Made by a program: the position numbers and the translations under genes. Below, one piece after another: positions 45,225-53,316 of a DNA stretch of 64,000 nucleotides. Origin of the DNA: Gordonia tangerina (GTDB lineage: Bacteria; Actinomycetota; Actinomycetes; Mycobacteriales; Mycobacteriaceae); contig NZ_JAKGCU010000010.1 of the NCBI RefSeq assembly GCF_021556435.1, positions 1 through 64,000 on the forward strand, read 5' to 3'. Under the pieces are notes generated by a model that did not search any database, had not been told where the DNA came from, and saw only the letters and a program-made list of their open reading frames with translations. Within the stretch, counting starts at the first letter, position 1; each line of letters opens with the position of its first letter.

Positions 45225-46013
45225 GTGCGAGTCCGAGTGCTGCGTGGCCGGGGGGCCTCGGTGATGGTGATCGCCGTGATGGCGGCGACGGCCTCACTGG
45301 TCGGATGCGGCGACGGCACTGTGCCGCCCGCGTCGGTGGCGACGTCGGCGGTCCCGGCAGATCTGCTGCTCGCCCCAGGCCAGTTGCCCGGAGGGTTCGC
45401 CCCGGCCCAGCTGGCGGTGGCAGACCTGGTCGAGGGCAATCGAGGAAACATCGAAGCGGCGAACGCTGCCGAGGTCACACCACCGGACTGTCGGCCCACC
45501 GCCGACGCCGACCTCAACGAGCAGATCGACGCGGCGAACTCCGCCGTGCTGGCGGCACGGAGCTCTACGGCCTCGCTTGTCGAGCTGGTCACCACTGCGC
45601 AGCGCGACATCCCCGCCGACATTGCCGCCTCGACCGGGCGGTGCGCCATCACCACGACGGTCATCCGCGAGGGAAACCTGCGGGGCGCGCGGATCGTGAC
45701 CCGATACACGGAGCTACCCACGCCCGCGCAAATGCAGGGATCGGACCGGCTGCACCAGGCCCTGGTGTTGCGCTCGGACGTGACCACCACCCTGCCCGAC
45801 GGGGCCGCCAGCACGCAGGTCGGATTTGCCGGTTACGCGCTGCTCTCCCCGGCTGCGGAGCAGACCGCTGCTAGCGATGCGGTGACCGTGCAGCTGACGA
45901 TGTCAGGCGAGTCCACACCGGCATCTGATCCGCCGACCGATGCACAACCACCGGTGACCGACGCGGCCTTCGGGAAGCTGTTCGACGACGCCGTCAACGC
46001 CGCATCACGCTGA
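45225..46013 (+). CDS. Lipoprotein, sensor-like, function unknown
   Basis: A 262-residue protein with lipobox LVGC near residue 28 and an extracytoplasmic mature domain with two further Cys. It resembles the mycobacterial Lpq/DUF5642 group of surface proteins only in general form. TACGGT ends 6 nt before the GTG at 45225, indicating a leaderless start. It lies between ramB and aceA. Role unknown. Confidence 0.75.
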   Translation: MRVRVLRGRGASVMVIAVMAATASLVGCGDGTVPPASVATSAVPADLLLAPGQLPGGFAPAQLAVADLVEGNRGNIEAANAAEVTPPDCRPTADADLNEQIDAANSAVLAARSSTASLVELVTTAQRDIPADIAASTGRCAITTTVIREGNLRGARIVTRYTELPTPAQMQGSDRLHQALVLRSDVTTTLPDGAASTQVGFAGYALLSPAAEQTAASDAVTVQLTMSGESTPASDPPTDAQPPVTDAAFGKLFDDAVNAASR

Positions 46014-46025
46014 CCGACGATCCCT

Positions 46026-46057
46026 GTCAGTGTGAAAGGCGTCACATTCACACTGAC
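46026..46057 (+). promoter_or_regulatory. Perfect CRP/GlxR site within an 11-bp inverted repeat
   Basis: TGTGAAAGGCGTCACA at 46031-46046 matches TGTGA-N6-TCACA exactly. It lies inside GTCAGTGTGAA (46026-46036) / TTCACACTGAC (46047-46057), a perfect 11-bp pair that could also form a terminator for the lipoprotein gene. GlxR/Crp control of aceA is known in Corynebacterium and mycobacteria. The 405-bp gap 46014-46418 holds this site, a palindrome, the RamB box and the long aceA leader, and no gene. Confidence 0.8.
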
Positions 46058-46132
46058 TGCGCCGGGTCGCGGCGCCCATCCGCGTCGGCGCAGGGGTGCA
46101 TCGGCGGCTACCGACGGGTAGATTAAAAACCC

Positions 46133-46146
46133 AGTACGCGCGTACT
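46133..46146. promoter_or_regulatory. AGTACGCGCGTACT palindrome in the aceA leader
   Basis: A perfect 14-bp palindrome flanked by AAAAACCC and TTTTTGG. It is not a CRP or RamB site. It lies 42 bp upstream of the RamB box. Probable operator of an unidentified dimeric regulator. Confidence 0.55.
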
Positions 46147-46187
46147 TTTTGGCGTGACCGTGTCGGATTTCGCAACTCGACATTCGC

Positions 46188-46199
46188 AAACTTTGCAAA
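46188..46199 (+). promoter_or_regulatory. RamB box upstream of aceA
   Basis: AAACTTTGCAAA matches 12 of the 13 positions of the corynebacterial RamB consensus A-(A/G)-AACTTTGCAAA, with C in the first position. A weaker reverse-strand version (AAGTGCAAAA) occurs near 46220. The ramB gene is 1 kb upstream. Confidence 0.8.
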
Positions 46200-46418
46200 A
46201 GTTGGCCGATGTGTGGCCGGATTTTGCACTTGAAAGGGATTGGACCTGCAGGTTTGTCCTGTGGCACTCTTGTTCCAGACACCGAAGGCAACGAGGGATT
46301 TGTTCGCACAATTCGCGGCAAGCCACTCGCCGACGGGATGTCTGACAGCAGATCGGCCCGGGCGCCACCGGGACGATGCACGAGTGCCCGCGTCAATGAA
46401 CCGAAAGCGAAGTAGGCA

Positions 46419-47714
46419 ATGAGCAACGTCGGAAAGCCCCGCACCGCCGCGGAGATCCAGCAGGACTGGGACAGCAACCCGCGCTGGAACAACGTCAAGC
46501 GCGATTACACCGCCGAGCAGGTCGCCCAGCTCCAGGGTTCGGTCGTCGAAGAGAACACCCTCGCCCGCCGCGGCGCCGAGATCCTCTGGGACGGCGTGAC
46601 CAAGGGTGACGGCAGCTACATCAACGCTCTCGGTGCGCTGACCGGTAACCAGGCCGTGCAGCAGGTGCGCGCCGGCCTCAAGGCTGTGTACCTGTCGGGT
46701 TGGCAGGTCGCTGGTGACGCCAACCTCTCCGGCCACACCTACCCCGACCAGTCGCTCTACCCCGCCAACTCGGTGCCGAGCGTGGTGCGTCGCATCAACA
46801 ACGCGCTGCTGCGCGCCGACGAGATCGCCCGCGTCGAGGGTGACGACTCCGTCGACAACTGGCTCGTGCCGATCGTCGCCGACGGTGAGGCCGGCTTCGG
46901 TGGCGCTCTCAACGTCTACGAGCTGCAGAAGGCCATGATCGCCGCGGGTGCCGCCGGTACCCACTGGGAGGATCAGCTCGCCTCGGAGAAGAAGTGCGGC
47001 CACCTCGGTGGCAAGGTGCTCATCCCGACCCAGCAGCACATCCGCACCCTGAACTCGGCGCGTCTGGCCGCCGACGTCGCGGGCACCCCGACCGTCGTCA
47101 TCGCCCGTACCGACGCCGAGGCCGCCACCCTGATCACCTCCGATGTGGACGAGCGCGACCGCGAGTTCATCACCGGTGAGCGCACCGCCGAGGGCTACTA
47201 CCACGTGCGCAACGGCATCGAGCCCTGCATCGCGCGTGCCAAGTCCTATGCTCCGTACGCCGACATGATCTGGATGGAGACCGGTACCCCGGATCTCGAG
47301 CTGGCTCGCAAGTTCGCCGAGGCCGTCAAGTCCGAGTACCCCGACCAGCTGCTGTCCTACAACTGCAGCCCGTCGTTCAACTGGAGCAAGCACCTCGACG
47401 ACAGCACCATCGCCAAGTTCCAGAACGAACTGGGCGCCATGGGCTTCACCTTCCAGTTCATCACCCTGGCCGGCTTCCACTCGCTCAACTACGGCATGTT
47501 CGATCTGGCCTACGGCTACGCCCGTGAGCAGATGACCGCCTTCGTCGACCTACAGAACCGCGAGTTCAAGGCCGCCGACGAGCGTGGCTTCACCGCCGTC
47601 AAGCACCAGCGTGAGGTCGGCGCCGGCTACTTCGACAACATCGCCACCACCGTCGACCCCAACACGTCCACCGCGGCGCTGAAGGGCTCGACCGAGGAAG
47701 GTCAGTTCCACTAG
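46419..47714 (+). CDS. aceA: Isocitrate lyase
   Basis: A 431-residue ICL of the short (ICL1, prokaryotic) class with the catalytic KKCGHLGGK motif, DGEAGFGG, and [17 protein letters not shown]. It cleaves isocitrate to glyoxylate and succinate for growth on acetate and fatty acids. The 405-nt upstream region carries the GlxR site, the AGTACGCGCGTACT palindrome and the RamB box. fadB2 follows 184 bp after the terminator region. The gene order ramB-aceA-fadB2 is conserved with mycobacteria. Confidence 0.97.
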   Translation: MSNVGKPRTAAEIQQDWDSNPRWNNVKRDYTAEQVAQLQGSVVEENTLARRGAEILWDGVTKGDGSYINALGALTGNQAVQQVRAGLKAVYLSGWQVAGDANLSGHTYPDQSLYPANSVPSVVRRINNALLRADEIARVEGDDSVDNWLVPIVADGEAGFGGALNVYELQKAMIAAGAAGTHWEDQLASEKKCGHLGGKVLIPTQQHIRTLNSARLAADVAGTPTVVIARTDAEAATLITSDVDERDREFITGERTAEGYYHVRNGIEPCIARAKSYAPYADMIWMETGTPDLELARKFAEAVKSEYPDQLLSYNCSPSFNWSKHLDDSTIAKFQNELGAMGFTFQFITLAGFHSLNYGMFDLAYGYAREQMTAFVDLQNREFKAADERGFTAVKHQREVGAGYFDNIATTVDPNTSTAALKGSTEEGQFH

Positions 47715-47749
47715 GAATTGCGCTCTGGCGAGAAGCATTGCCTTCAGAT

Positions 47750-47793
47750 GAACCCGGGGCGGGCAGGGTAGACACCTTGCCCACCCCGGGTTC
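47750..47793 (+). terminator. aceA terminator hairpin
   Basis: GAACCCGGGG-c-GGGCAGGG (47750-47768) pairs with CCTTGCCC-a-CCCCGGGTTC (47775-47793), about 18 bp with two mismatches, followed by GTCTTCT. It ends about 100 bp before fadB2, so fadB2 probably has its own promoter. Confidence 0.85.
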
Positions 47794-47898
47794 GTCTTCT
47801 CCCACCGGGCCTTTCCGGTGAACCCTTCTGCAACGGTGCGGCTTTCGGCCAGCTGCCGCGTACGTTGCGACAGCGTTGTCAATCCCGAGGAGTAGATC

Positions 47899-48798
47899 AT
47901 GGCAAGCGACAAGATCTCTCGGGTCGGTGTGGTCGGTGCCGGCCAGATGGGCGGCGGTATCGCCGAGGTCTGTGCGCGCGCCGGGGCCGACGTGTTGGTC
48001 TACGAGGCGACTCGCGAACTTGTCGCCGCGGGTCGGGCTCGGATCCTGAGATCGCTCGATCGTGGCGTGTCCAGCGGCAAACTCACCGAGCGCGAGCGTG
48101 AGGACGCCGCCGCAAAGCTACGTTTCACCTGCGACCTCGGTGACTTCGCGGATCGGCAGTTGGTGTGCGAAGCCGTCATCGAGGACGAGTTGGTGAAGAT
48201 CCAAACCTTCGCCGATCTCGACAAGGTGGTGACCGACCCGGGCGCAGTGCTCGCTTCCAACACCTCGTCGATCCCGATCATGAAGCTGGGGATGGCCACC
48301 CAGGACGCCGGACGTGTGATCGGCATGCACTTCTTCAATCCGGTGCCGGTGCTCCCGCTGGTCGAACTCGTCACCACCTTGATGACCTCCAACCATGTCA
48401 GTGCCCGGGCGGAAGCCTTTGCGCACGACGTCCTCGGTAAGCAGGTCGTTCGGTCGGCCGATCGCTCCGGATTCGTCGTCAACTCACTGCTCGTTCCTTA
48501 TTTGTTGTCGGCCATTCGTATGGCAGAGAGTGGCTTCGCGACCGCCGAGGACATCGACAAGGCCATGGTGCTCGGCTGCGCGCACCCGATGGGGCCACTG
48601 AAGCTCACCGACCTCGTCGGTCTCGACACCGTGAAGGCCATCGCCGACAAGATGTACGAGGAGTTCAAAGAGCCGCTCTATGCGCCTCCGCCCCTGCTGC
48701 TGCGGATGGTGGAGGCGGGCCGACTCGGCAAGAAGGCCGGCCACGGGTTCTATCGCTACACCGAGGCCGGCGCCGGCAAGCAGGGCGTCGGCGCGTAG
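47899..48798 (+). CDS. fadB2: 3-hydroxybutyryl-CoA dehydrogenase
   Basis: A 299-residue NAD-binding enzyme: Rossmann motif GVVGAGQMGGGIAEV, catalytic His in GMHFFNPVPVLPLVELV, and NSLLVPYLLSAIRM. It oxidises (S)-3-hydroxybutyryl-CoA in short-chain beta-oxidation or butyrate/PHB metabolism. GAGGAG precedes the ATG. Placement after aceA fits joint use on fatty-acid carbon. Confidence 0.93.
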   Translation: MASDKISRVGVVGAGQMGGGIAEVCARAGADVLVYEATRELVAAGRARILRSLDRGVSSGKLTEREREDAAAKLRFTCDLGDFADRQLVCEAVIEDELVKIQTFADLDKVVTDPGAVLASNTSSIPIMKLGMATQDAGRVIGMHFFNPVPVLPLVELVTTLMTSNHVSARAEAFAHDVLGKQVVRSADRSGFVVNSLLVPYLLSAIRMAESGFATAEDIDKAMVLGCAHPMGPLKLTDLVGLDTVKAIADKMYEEFKEPLYAPPPLLLRMVEAGRLGKKAGHGFYRYTEAGAGKQGVGA

Positions 48799-48870
48799 GC
48801 GATCGTCAGGCGTCGGCCGTGTTGACGGCAGATCAACGTCACGTGACATGTGCCACCTGCGCTTGCATAG

Positions 48871-48901
48871 TGCTTGCATTTGCTAGCAATACGTGGATAC
48901 T
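48871..48901 (+). promoter_or_regulatory. Promoter-operator of HbhA/MLDS-like gene 1
   Basis: TGCTTGCATTTGCTAGCA (48871-48888) is a dyad with TGCT/AGCA ends. TTGCAT (48874-48879) and GATACT (48896-48901) form a -35/-10 pair with 16-bp spacing. GCTTGCAT also occurs at 48861-48868 as a direct repeat. The same element, 15 of 18 bases identical, stands before the XRE/HbhA operon at 55526. Confidence 0.7.
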
Positions 48902-49042
48902 GGTTGTTGGAACCAGACAGATACGCCGATTGGTCCGTCGAGACATCCGGCACCGTCGGGTGATCTGTGGGGGTGGTCATCCGCGGCATCGCGGCTGGTG
49001 ACCACGACCGACCTACCGCACATCACACAGGAGGTGTGAACC

Positions 49043-49768
49043 GTGAGTGAATCCACACGCACACTGGCCAACCCGATCTATGCCGCTGTCGGCGCCGGAG
49101 ACTACGTCGTCACGCAGTTCAACGACATCATCGCGCAGTTGCGCGAGCGCACCGAGTCGGCCACCGAGAGCGCGCAGACCCGGTTCGAGCAGACCCGCAC
49201 CGACGCGCAGACCCGCATCGAGGAGGCGCGGACCCGCATCAACGCTCTTCCCGAGGAGCTGCCGGGCGAGATCGAAGAACTCCGGGGCAAGCTGACCTCG
49301 GACGAACTGCGCAAGTTCGCCGAGGGTTACCTCGATACCGCCACCGAGTTCTACAACTCGCTGGCAGAACGCGGCGAGACGACCGTCGAGCGTCTGCGTC
49401 AGCAGCCCGTCGTCCAGGAGAACCTGGGTCGCGCCGAGAAGTACTACAACGACGCCGTCGACATGACCGAGGACGCGCTCGGTGTGGTCTCCTCGCAGAC
49501 CCGCCTCGTCGGTGAGCGTGCCGCCAAGTTGACAAGCATGGTCAGCAGCCGGGTCGAGGACGTCGCCGCCGACATCGAAGAGGCCGGCGAGACCATCAAG
49601 GGCGAGACCGCCGAGGCGGCTTCGGAGATCGGTGGCGCTGCCGGCACGGTGGAGGCCAAGGCGCGCACCTCGAATTCGTCACCGGCGAAGAAGGTGTCGG
49701 CTGCCAAGAAGGCCCCGGCCAAGAAGGCGCCCGCGAAGAAGGCGCCGGCGAAGAAGGCCACCAGCTGA
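49043..49768 (+). CDS. HbhA/TadA/MLDS-like protein (paralog 1)
   Basis: A 241-residue predominantly helical protein with a long coiled-coil (about 25-190) and a C-terminal Lys-Ala-Pro tail (PAKK repeats, 216-240). It belongs to the family of heparin-binding haemagglutinin of mycobacteria and the lipid-droplet proteins TadA/MLDS of Rhodococcus, which bind DNA through the basic tail and droplets through the helical part. AGGAGG precedes the GTG. It has its own copy of the promoter-operator found before the XRE/HbhA operon and a strong terminator, so it is a one-gene unit. Confidence 0.87.
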   Translation: MSESTRTLANPIYAAVGAGDYVVTQFNDIIAQLRERTESATESAQTRFEQTRTDAQTRIEEARTRINALPEELPGEIEELRGKLTSDELRKFAEGYLDTATEFYNSLAERGETTVERLRQQPVVQENLGRAEKYYNDAVDMTEDALGVVSSQTRLVGERAAKLTSMVSSRVEDVAADIEEAGETIKGETAEAASEIGGAAGTVEAKARTSNSSPAKKVSAAKKAPAKKAPAKKAPAKKATS

Positions 49769-49787
49769 TCTGACGCTACATTCGAAT

Positions 49788-49825
49788 CTCGGTCCCGCTC
49801 ACCCGGTGTGGTGAGCGGGACCGAG
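49788..49825 (+). terminator. Terminator of HbhA-like gene 1
   Basis: A perfect 16-bp stem: CTCGGTCCCGCTCACC (49788-49803) with GGTGAGCGGGACCGAG (49810-49825), 6-nt loop, then TCGTTCT. Confidence 0.92.
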
Positions 49826-49961
49826 TCGTTCTGCGTTCCCTGCCGGATCTGGCTGCGGTGTCGGCGGTCGGCCGACACAATAATTGGCGGTGCCAACCGC
49901 TGTGACTGCAGCTGGATACGTCGTCGGCGGTAAGCCGGGGCGGCCGGCAACTGACGGTCCG

Positions 49962-50492
49962 TTATGCGCCCGGCGAGCGAATGGTCAGCACCGCCTGGGC
50001 CGGCACGTCGCCGCTGCGATAGGTGTGCTCGACATCGCTGTGCCACGTGAGCGAATCACCCGATGCAGCACGGCGTTCGGCGCCGGTCGGGCCGGCGGTG
50101 AGCTCACCCTCCACAACGAGGATGTGCTCGGTCACCCCCGCTCCGTGTGCCGGTGACACTCGGGTGCCACCCGGCAGGACAGTGAGCCAGACGACCTCGG
50201 TTGTTGCGCCATCGGGATGGTGCTCGACGTGCAGAACGCGGGCGAGTAGATGATCGCCGCTGCCTTCGGTGCCGGCCTCCTCGCCCAGCAGTGCCGTCAG
50301 TGGCACGCCGAGGGGGCCGGCGATGGCGTAGAGGGTGTCCAGGGTCGGATTGCGCTGTCCGGACTCGATCTCCGACAACGACCCTTTGCCGATGCTCGCG
50401 CGACGGGCGAGTTCGGACAGCGACATCCCGCGCTCGGATCGGGCGGCGGCGATGCGGCGGCCGACCGCGCGTCGGCGTTGGTCGATGGTCAC
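49962..50492 (-). CDS. XRE-cupin regulator
   Basis: A 176-residue protein: XRE HTH (10-65; MSLSELARRASIGKGSLSEIESG) plus a small cupin (about 95-170). GTG start. This two-domain type often sits divergently from a BenE-family transporter and controls it. A direct/inverted repeat lies in the 75-bp gap toward benE. The ligand is not apparent. Confidence 0.87.
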   Translation of the reverse strand: MTIDQRRRAVGRRIAAARSERGMSLSELARRASIGKGSLSEIESGQRNPTLDTLYAIAGPLGVPLTALLGEEAGTEGSGDHLLARVLHVEHHPDGATTEVVWLTVLPGGTRVSPAHGAGVTEHILVVEGELTAGPTGAERRAASGDSLTWHSDVEHTYRSGDVPAQAVLTIRSPGA

Positions 50493-50516
50493 GGTCGCCT
50501 CTCTGTCCGACGCGGT

Positions 50517-50561
50517 CGTTCTACTTAGGCCGTTCTGTTTACGGAACGACTGCGCTATCCT
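50517..50561. promoter_or_regulatory. Operator and leaderless promoter of benE
   Basis: CGTTCTACTTAGG (50517-50529) and CGTTCTGTTTACGG (50531-50544) are imperfect direct repeats. The second overlaps the inverted pair GTTC-N8-GAAC (50532-50547). TATCCT at 50556-50561 ends 6 nt before the benE ATG, so the transcript is probably leaderless and the repeats cover the -35 region. Confidence 0.5.
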
Positions 50562-50567
50562 GCTCCG

Positions 50568-51761
50568 ATGACCATCACAGCACAGGCCGGGCTGCGCGAG
50601 CCTATCGTCGCCGGTGTCGTCACGGCGCTGGTCGGTTTCACCTCGTCGTTCGCAGTGGTGATCGCAGGTTTGCGGGCGGTGGGTGCCACTGCCGAACAGG
50701 CGGCCTCGGGACTGTTCGCGCTGACCGTCGTGTTCGGGCTCGGGATCATCGTGCTCAGCATCCGGTCACGGGCGCCGGTCACTCTCGCCTGGTCGACCCC
50801 GGGGGCGGCGCTGCTGGTGAGCATGGGTGCGGGCTACGACGCCGGGTGGGCCGCGGCCGTCGGTGCATTCCTCGTCGTCGGTGGCCTGATCCTGCTGGTG
50901 GGGCTGATTCCGGCGCTTGGTGACCTGATCGCCCGCATTCCGACCCCAATAGCGCAGGCGATGCTCGGTGGCGTGTTGTTGTCGCTGTGCCTGGCGCCGA
51001 TGGAATCGTTGGCCGCGGAGCCCCTTCTGACCCTGCCGGTCCTGATTGTTTGGCTGGTGGCGACCCGCTGGCTGGCGCGGTGGGCGTTGCCGTTGACACT
51101 GCTGACCGCGCTCGTGGTGATCGCGGTCTACGTGTGGGTGCATGGCAACGAGCAGCACCTCGAGGCGACCTGGCTGCCAACGCTGTCGTGGACCACCCCG
51201 AATTTGGATGTCGCAGCGATCGTCGGCATCGCCATCCCGCTGTTCGTGGTGACGATGGCATCGCAGAACATACCTGGCGTCGCGGTGCTGTCATCGTTCG
51301 GCTACACGACGCCCTGGCGGGCGGCGATGACGGTCACCGGCGTGGGCACTGCGGTCGTGGCGCCGTTCGGTGGTCACGCGATCAACCTCGCCGCGTTGTC
51401 GGCGGCGCTCGCGGCCGGCGACGAGGCCGGGCCCGACCGGTCACGCAGGTGGATTGCGGGTGTGTCGGCCGGCGTGAGCTACCTCGTACTGGCGGCGTTG
51501 TCGGGGGCGTTGGTGACGATCGCGGCGATCGCACCCGGCGGTCTGGTGGAAGCCGTTGCCGGACTGGCGCTTTTGGGTACCTTCGCGGCAGCGGTGGTGG
51601 GTGCGTTCACCGCTGTCGAGACCCGCGTGCCGGCCGCGCTCACGTTCGTGGCCGCCGCCTCCGGCCTCACTTTCTTCGGTGTGGGCGGGGCGTTCTGGGG
51701 TCTGGTGATCGGGTTGGTCGCGCATACGGTGCTACGGCCCCGAACCGCCGCTCCCCGTTGA
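50568..51761 (+). CDS. benE: BenE family benzoate/purine-type transporter
   Basis: A 397-residue integral membrane protein of the BenE family with about 12 hydrophobic helices and the family hallmarks GFTSSFAVVIAGL near the N-terminus and the VTMASQNIPGVAVL motif around 228-241. Family members are assigned as benzoate:H+ symporters, but many in actinobacteria are unassigned. Its divergent regulator is XRE-cupin. No benzoate catabolic gene is in the window. Its last codons run into a dispersed repeat that supplies the TGA. Confidence 0.85.
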   Translation: MTITAQAGLREPIVAGVVTALVGFTSSFAVVIAGLRAVGATAEQAASGLFALTVVFGLGIIVLSIRSRAPVTLAWSTPGAALLVSMGAGYDAGWAAAVGAFLVVGGLILLVGLIPALGDLIARIPTPIAQAMLGGVLLSLCLAPMESLAAEPLLTLPVLIVWLVATRWLARWALPLTLLTALVVIAVYVWVHGNEQHLEATWLPTLSWTTPNLDVAAIVGIAIPLFVVTMASQNIPGVAVLSSFGYTTPWRAAMTVTGVGTAVVAPFGGHAINLAALSAALAAGDEAGPDRSRRWIAGVSAGVSYLVLAALSGALVTIAAIAPGGLVEAVAGLALLGTFAAAVVGAFTAVETRVPAALTFVAAASGLTFFGVGGAFWGLVIGLVAHTVLRPRTAAPR

Positions 51762-51801
51762 CTGGGCGCCGTTTCCCGTCGAGTGGGCGCTGTATCCGGT
51801 C
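51757..51801 (+). repeat. 21-bp-unit repeat overlapping the benE stop codon (copy 1)
   Basis: GTTGACTGGGCGCC followed by GTTTCCCGTCGAGTGGGCGC and on to GGTC. Two degenerate 21-bp units, GTTGACTGGGCGCC... and GTCGAGTGGGCGCT.... The TGA stop of benE is the TGA of GTTGACTGGG. An inverted copy lies at 52465-52508 on the far side of the lipoprotein gene. Confidence 0.8.
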
Positions 51802-51858
51802 GGTAGGCCCCGGTTGGGTGCCGACTCGACGGGACTCGACGTGGGAGGAGGCGAGGCG

Positions 51859-52353
51859 TCACGCAGCAGGGCATGCTTCCACCGGGACCATGATCTCGAT
51901 CGGGTCCCGGTCAGCGAAAGTGAAGGTGACGCTGAAGGATTCACCGGGCTCGGCGTTCTCGCGGAGGCCGCGCAGGGTGGTGGTGAACGCCGGATCGCCG
52001 GGTGCGAGGTCCGCGCCGCTGACGCCTGAGTTGATCTCGGACTGTGGCTCTACGGTCTTCGGACCGGGTGGGGACATCTCGGCCGACTCGGCGACATCGG
52101 TGGTGATCCCGGTGAAGGTCGCGGAGTCGCTGTCGGAGATGTTGGACACGATGTAGCGGAAGCCGGCGTCGTCGCCGACCTGCAGGGCACACAGTCCGTT
52201 GATGTTTTCCGGTGTGATGAAGGCGTTCTCGATGCTCACGGGGTCGGTTTCCGATCCGGAACCGCGATTGGGGGACCCGCCTTCGGGGTCGTTGGTGCAT
52301 GCGACGGCAAGCAGGGCCACGCCGCCGATCAGGGTGATGGCTCGTGTTCTCAT
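51859..52353 (-). CDS. Small lipoprotein, function unknown
   Basis: A 164-residue lipoprotein (lipobox LAVAC near residue 19) with an extracytoplasmic domain of probable beta-sandwich type (DAGFRYIVSNISDSDSATFTGI, LRENAEPGESFSVTFTFADRDP), two further Cys. TACCGT ends 7 nt before the ATG. It lies between inverted copies of a dispersed repeat, which raises the possibility that gene and repeats moved together. No family recognised. Confidence 0.75.
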   Translation of the reverse strand: MRTRAITLIGGVALLAVACTNDPEGGSPNRGSGSETDPVSIENAFITPENINGLCALQVGDDAGFRYIVSNISDSDSATFTGITTDVAESAEMSPPGPKTVEPQSEINSGVSGADLAPGDPAFTTTLRGLRENAEPGESFSVTFTFADRDPIEIMVPVEACPAA

Positions 52354-52464
52354 GTCGCCGACGGTAGGCGGTGTGGCGCAGGATCAGAAAACGGAGCGAT
52401 AACGATTCGACGACGTTGAGAGTTTGGTGGTCGCATCCCGTGGCGGGTGCCCATTGACCCAATT

Positions 52465-52508
52465 GACCGAAAGAGCGCCCAGTCGACGGGAATTGGCGCC
52501 CAGTCAAC
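52465..52508 (-). repeat. 21-bp-unit repeat overlapping the SDR stop codon (copy 2, inverted)
   Basis: On the minus strand, GTTGACTGGGCGCC is followed by AATTCCCGTCGACTGGGCGC and on to GGTC, nearly identical to the copy at 51757-51801. It supplies the TGA of the minus-strand SDR gene. A third, weaker unit (TCAATTGGGTCAATGGGCAC) continues toward 52445. Confidence 0.8.
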
Positions 52509-53316
52509 GACGGTTGGGTTGGGAGTCAGAGGGGCTGGGCGGGAACAGTGGTCCGCCGCCGAAGGCGGCCCGATGCGAGTCGGGCGGCGTGCCGTCGTTG
52601 TTGGTGAGGCCGTACGCGGCACCGAGTTCCGCGGTCACCAGCGTGTGCCCGTTGTAGCTGTCCAACTGCGGGTCGTCGGCGAGGGCGGCAATGACCCGTC
52701 CGACGAACTCTGGGTCCTCCGCCCGCTGCAGGGAGAATCCGGCGAACTCGTCGACGCCGAGCGACAGCAGCAGTTCGGTACGGATCAACCCGAGCCACAG
52801 CGACACCGCGGTGACCCCGGTGCCGGACAGTTCGTGGCCCATGTCGAAGGCCATCTTGTCCAGGCCGGCCTTACTCATCCCGTACAGCACCGAGTGCAGG
52901 TGCCCGCGCGACCCGAATGACGATATCGACGCGATCAACCCGCTGCCACGATCCACCATCATCTGCGCGGCATGGACCGAGGCGACATAGTGCGCCCGCA
53001 GCCCGACTCCGATGAGCGTGTCCCAGTCGTCGACCGGGCGCTCCCAGAACTTGTCGGAGAAGCCGCCGAAACCGCGGGGCGCCGCCCACGCGTTGTTGAC
53101 CAGCAGATCGAGGCTGTCGGTGTCACCTTCGATCTGTGTGAAGACGTCGGCGACGGCGTCGTCGTCGGTGTGGTCACAGGCCAGCGCGATGGCACCGTCG
53201 GGTCCGGTCCCGTGCCGCGATGTCACATAGACAGTCCAGCCGGCCGCGATCAGCGCGGTCGCCACGCCACGTCCCACACCGCGGCTGCCGCCGGTGACCA
53301 GTGCGGTCGAACTCAT
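52504..53316 (-). CDS. Short-chain dehydrogenase/reductase
   Basis: A 270-residue classical SDR: cofactor motif TGGSRGVGRG (near residue 8), NNAWAAP, catalytic SISSFGS and YGMSK. Substrate unknown. ATG overlaps the TetR stop upstream by 4 bp, so the pair forms an operon. The stop lies within a dispersed repeat. Confidence 0.85.
   Translation of the reverse strand: MSSTALVTGGSRGVGRGVATALIAAGWTVYVTSRHGTGPDGAIALACDHTDDDAVADVFTQIEGDTDSLDLLVNNAWAAPRGFGGFSDKFWERPVDDWDTLIGVGLRAHYVASVHAAQMMVDRGSGLIASISSFGSRGHLHSVLYGMSKAGLDKMAFDMGHELSGTGVTAVSLWLGLIRTELLLSLGVDEFAGFSLQRAEDPEFVGRVIAALADDPQLDSYNGHTLVTAELGAAYGLTNNDGTPPDSHRAAFGGGPLFPPSPSDSQPNRR

Noticed and set aside
46240..46422. 60-codon frame ending at the aceA start
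   Set aside because: Could be a leader peptide, but has no ribosome site and no conserved look; treated as untranslated leader.
51757..52508. Insertion sequence bounded by inverted repeats
   Set aside because: No transposase and no target duplication visible; kept as a repeat pair instead.
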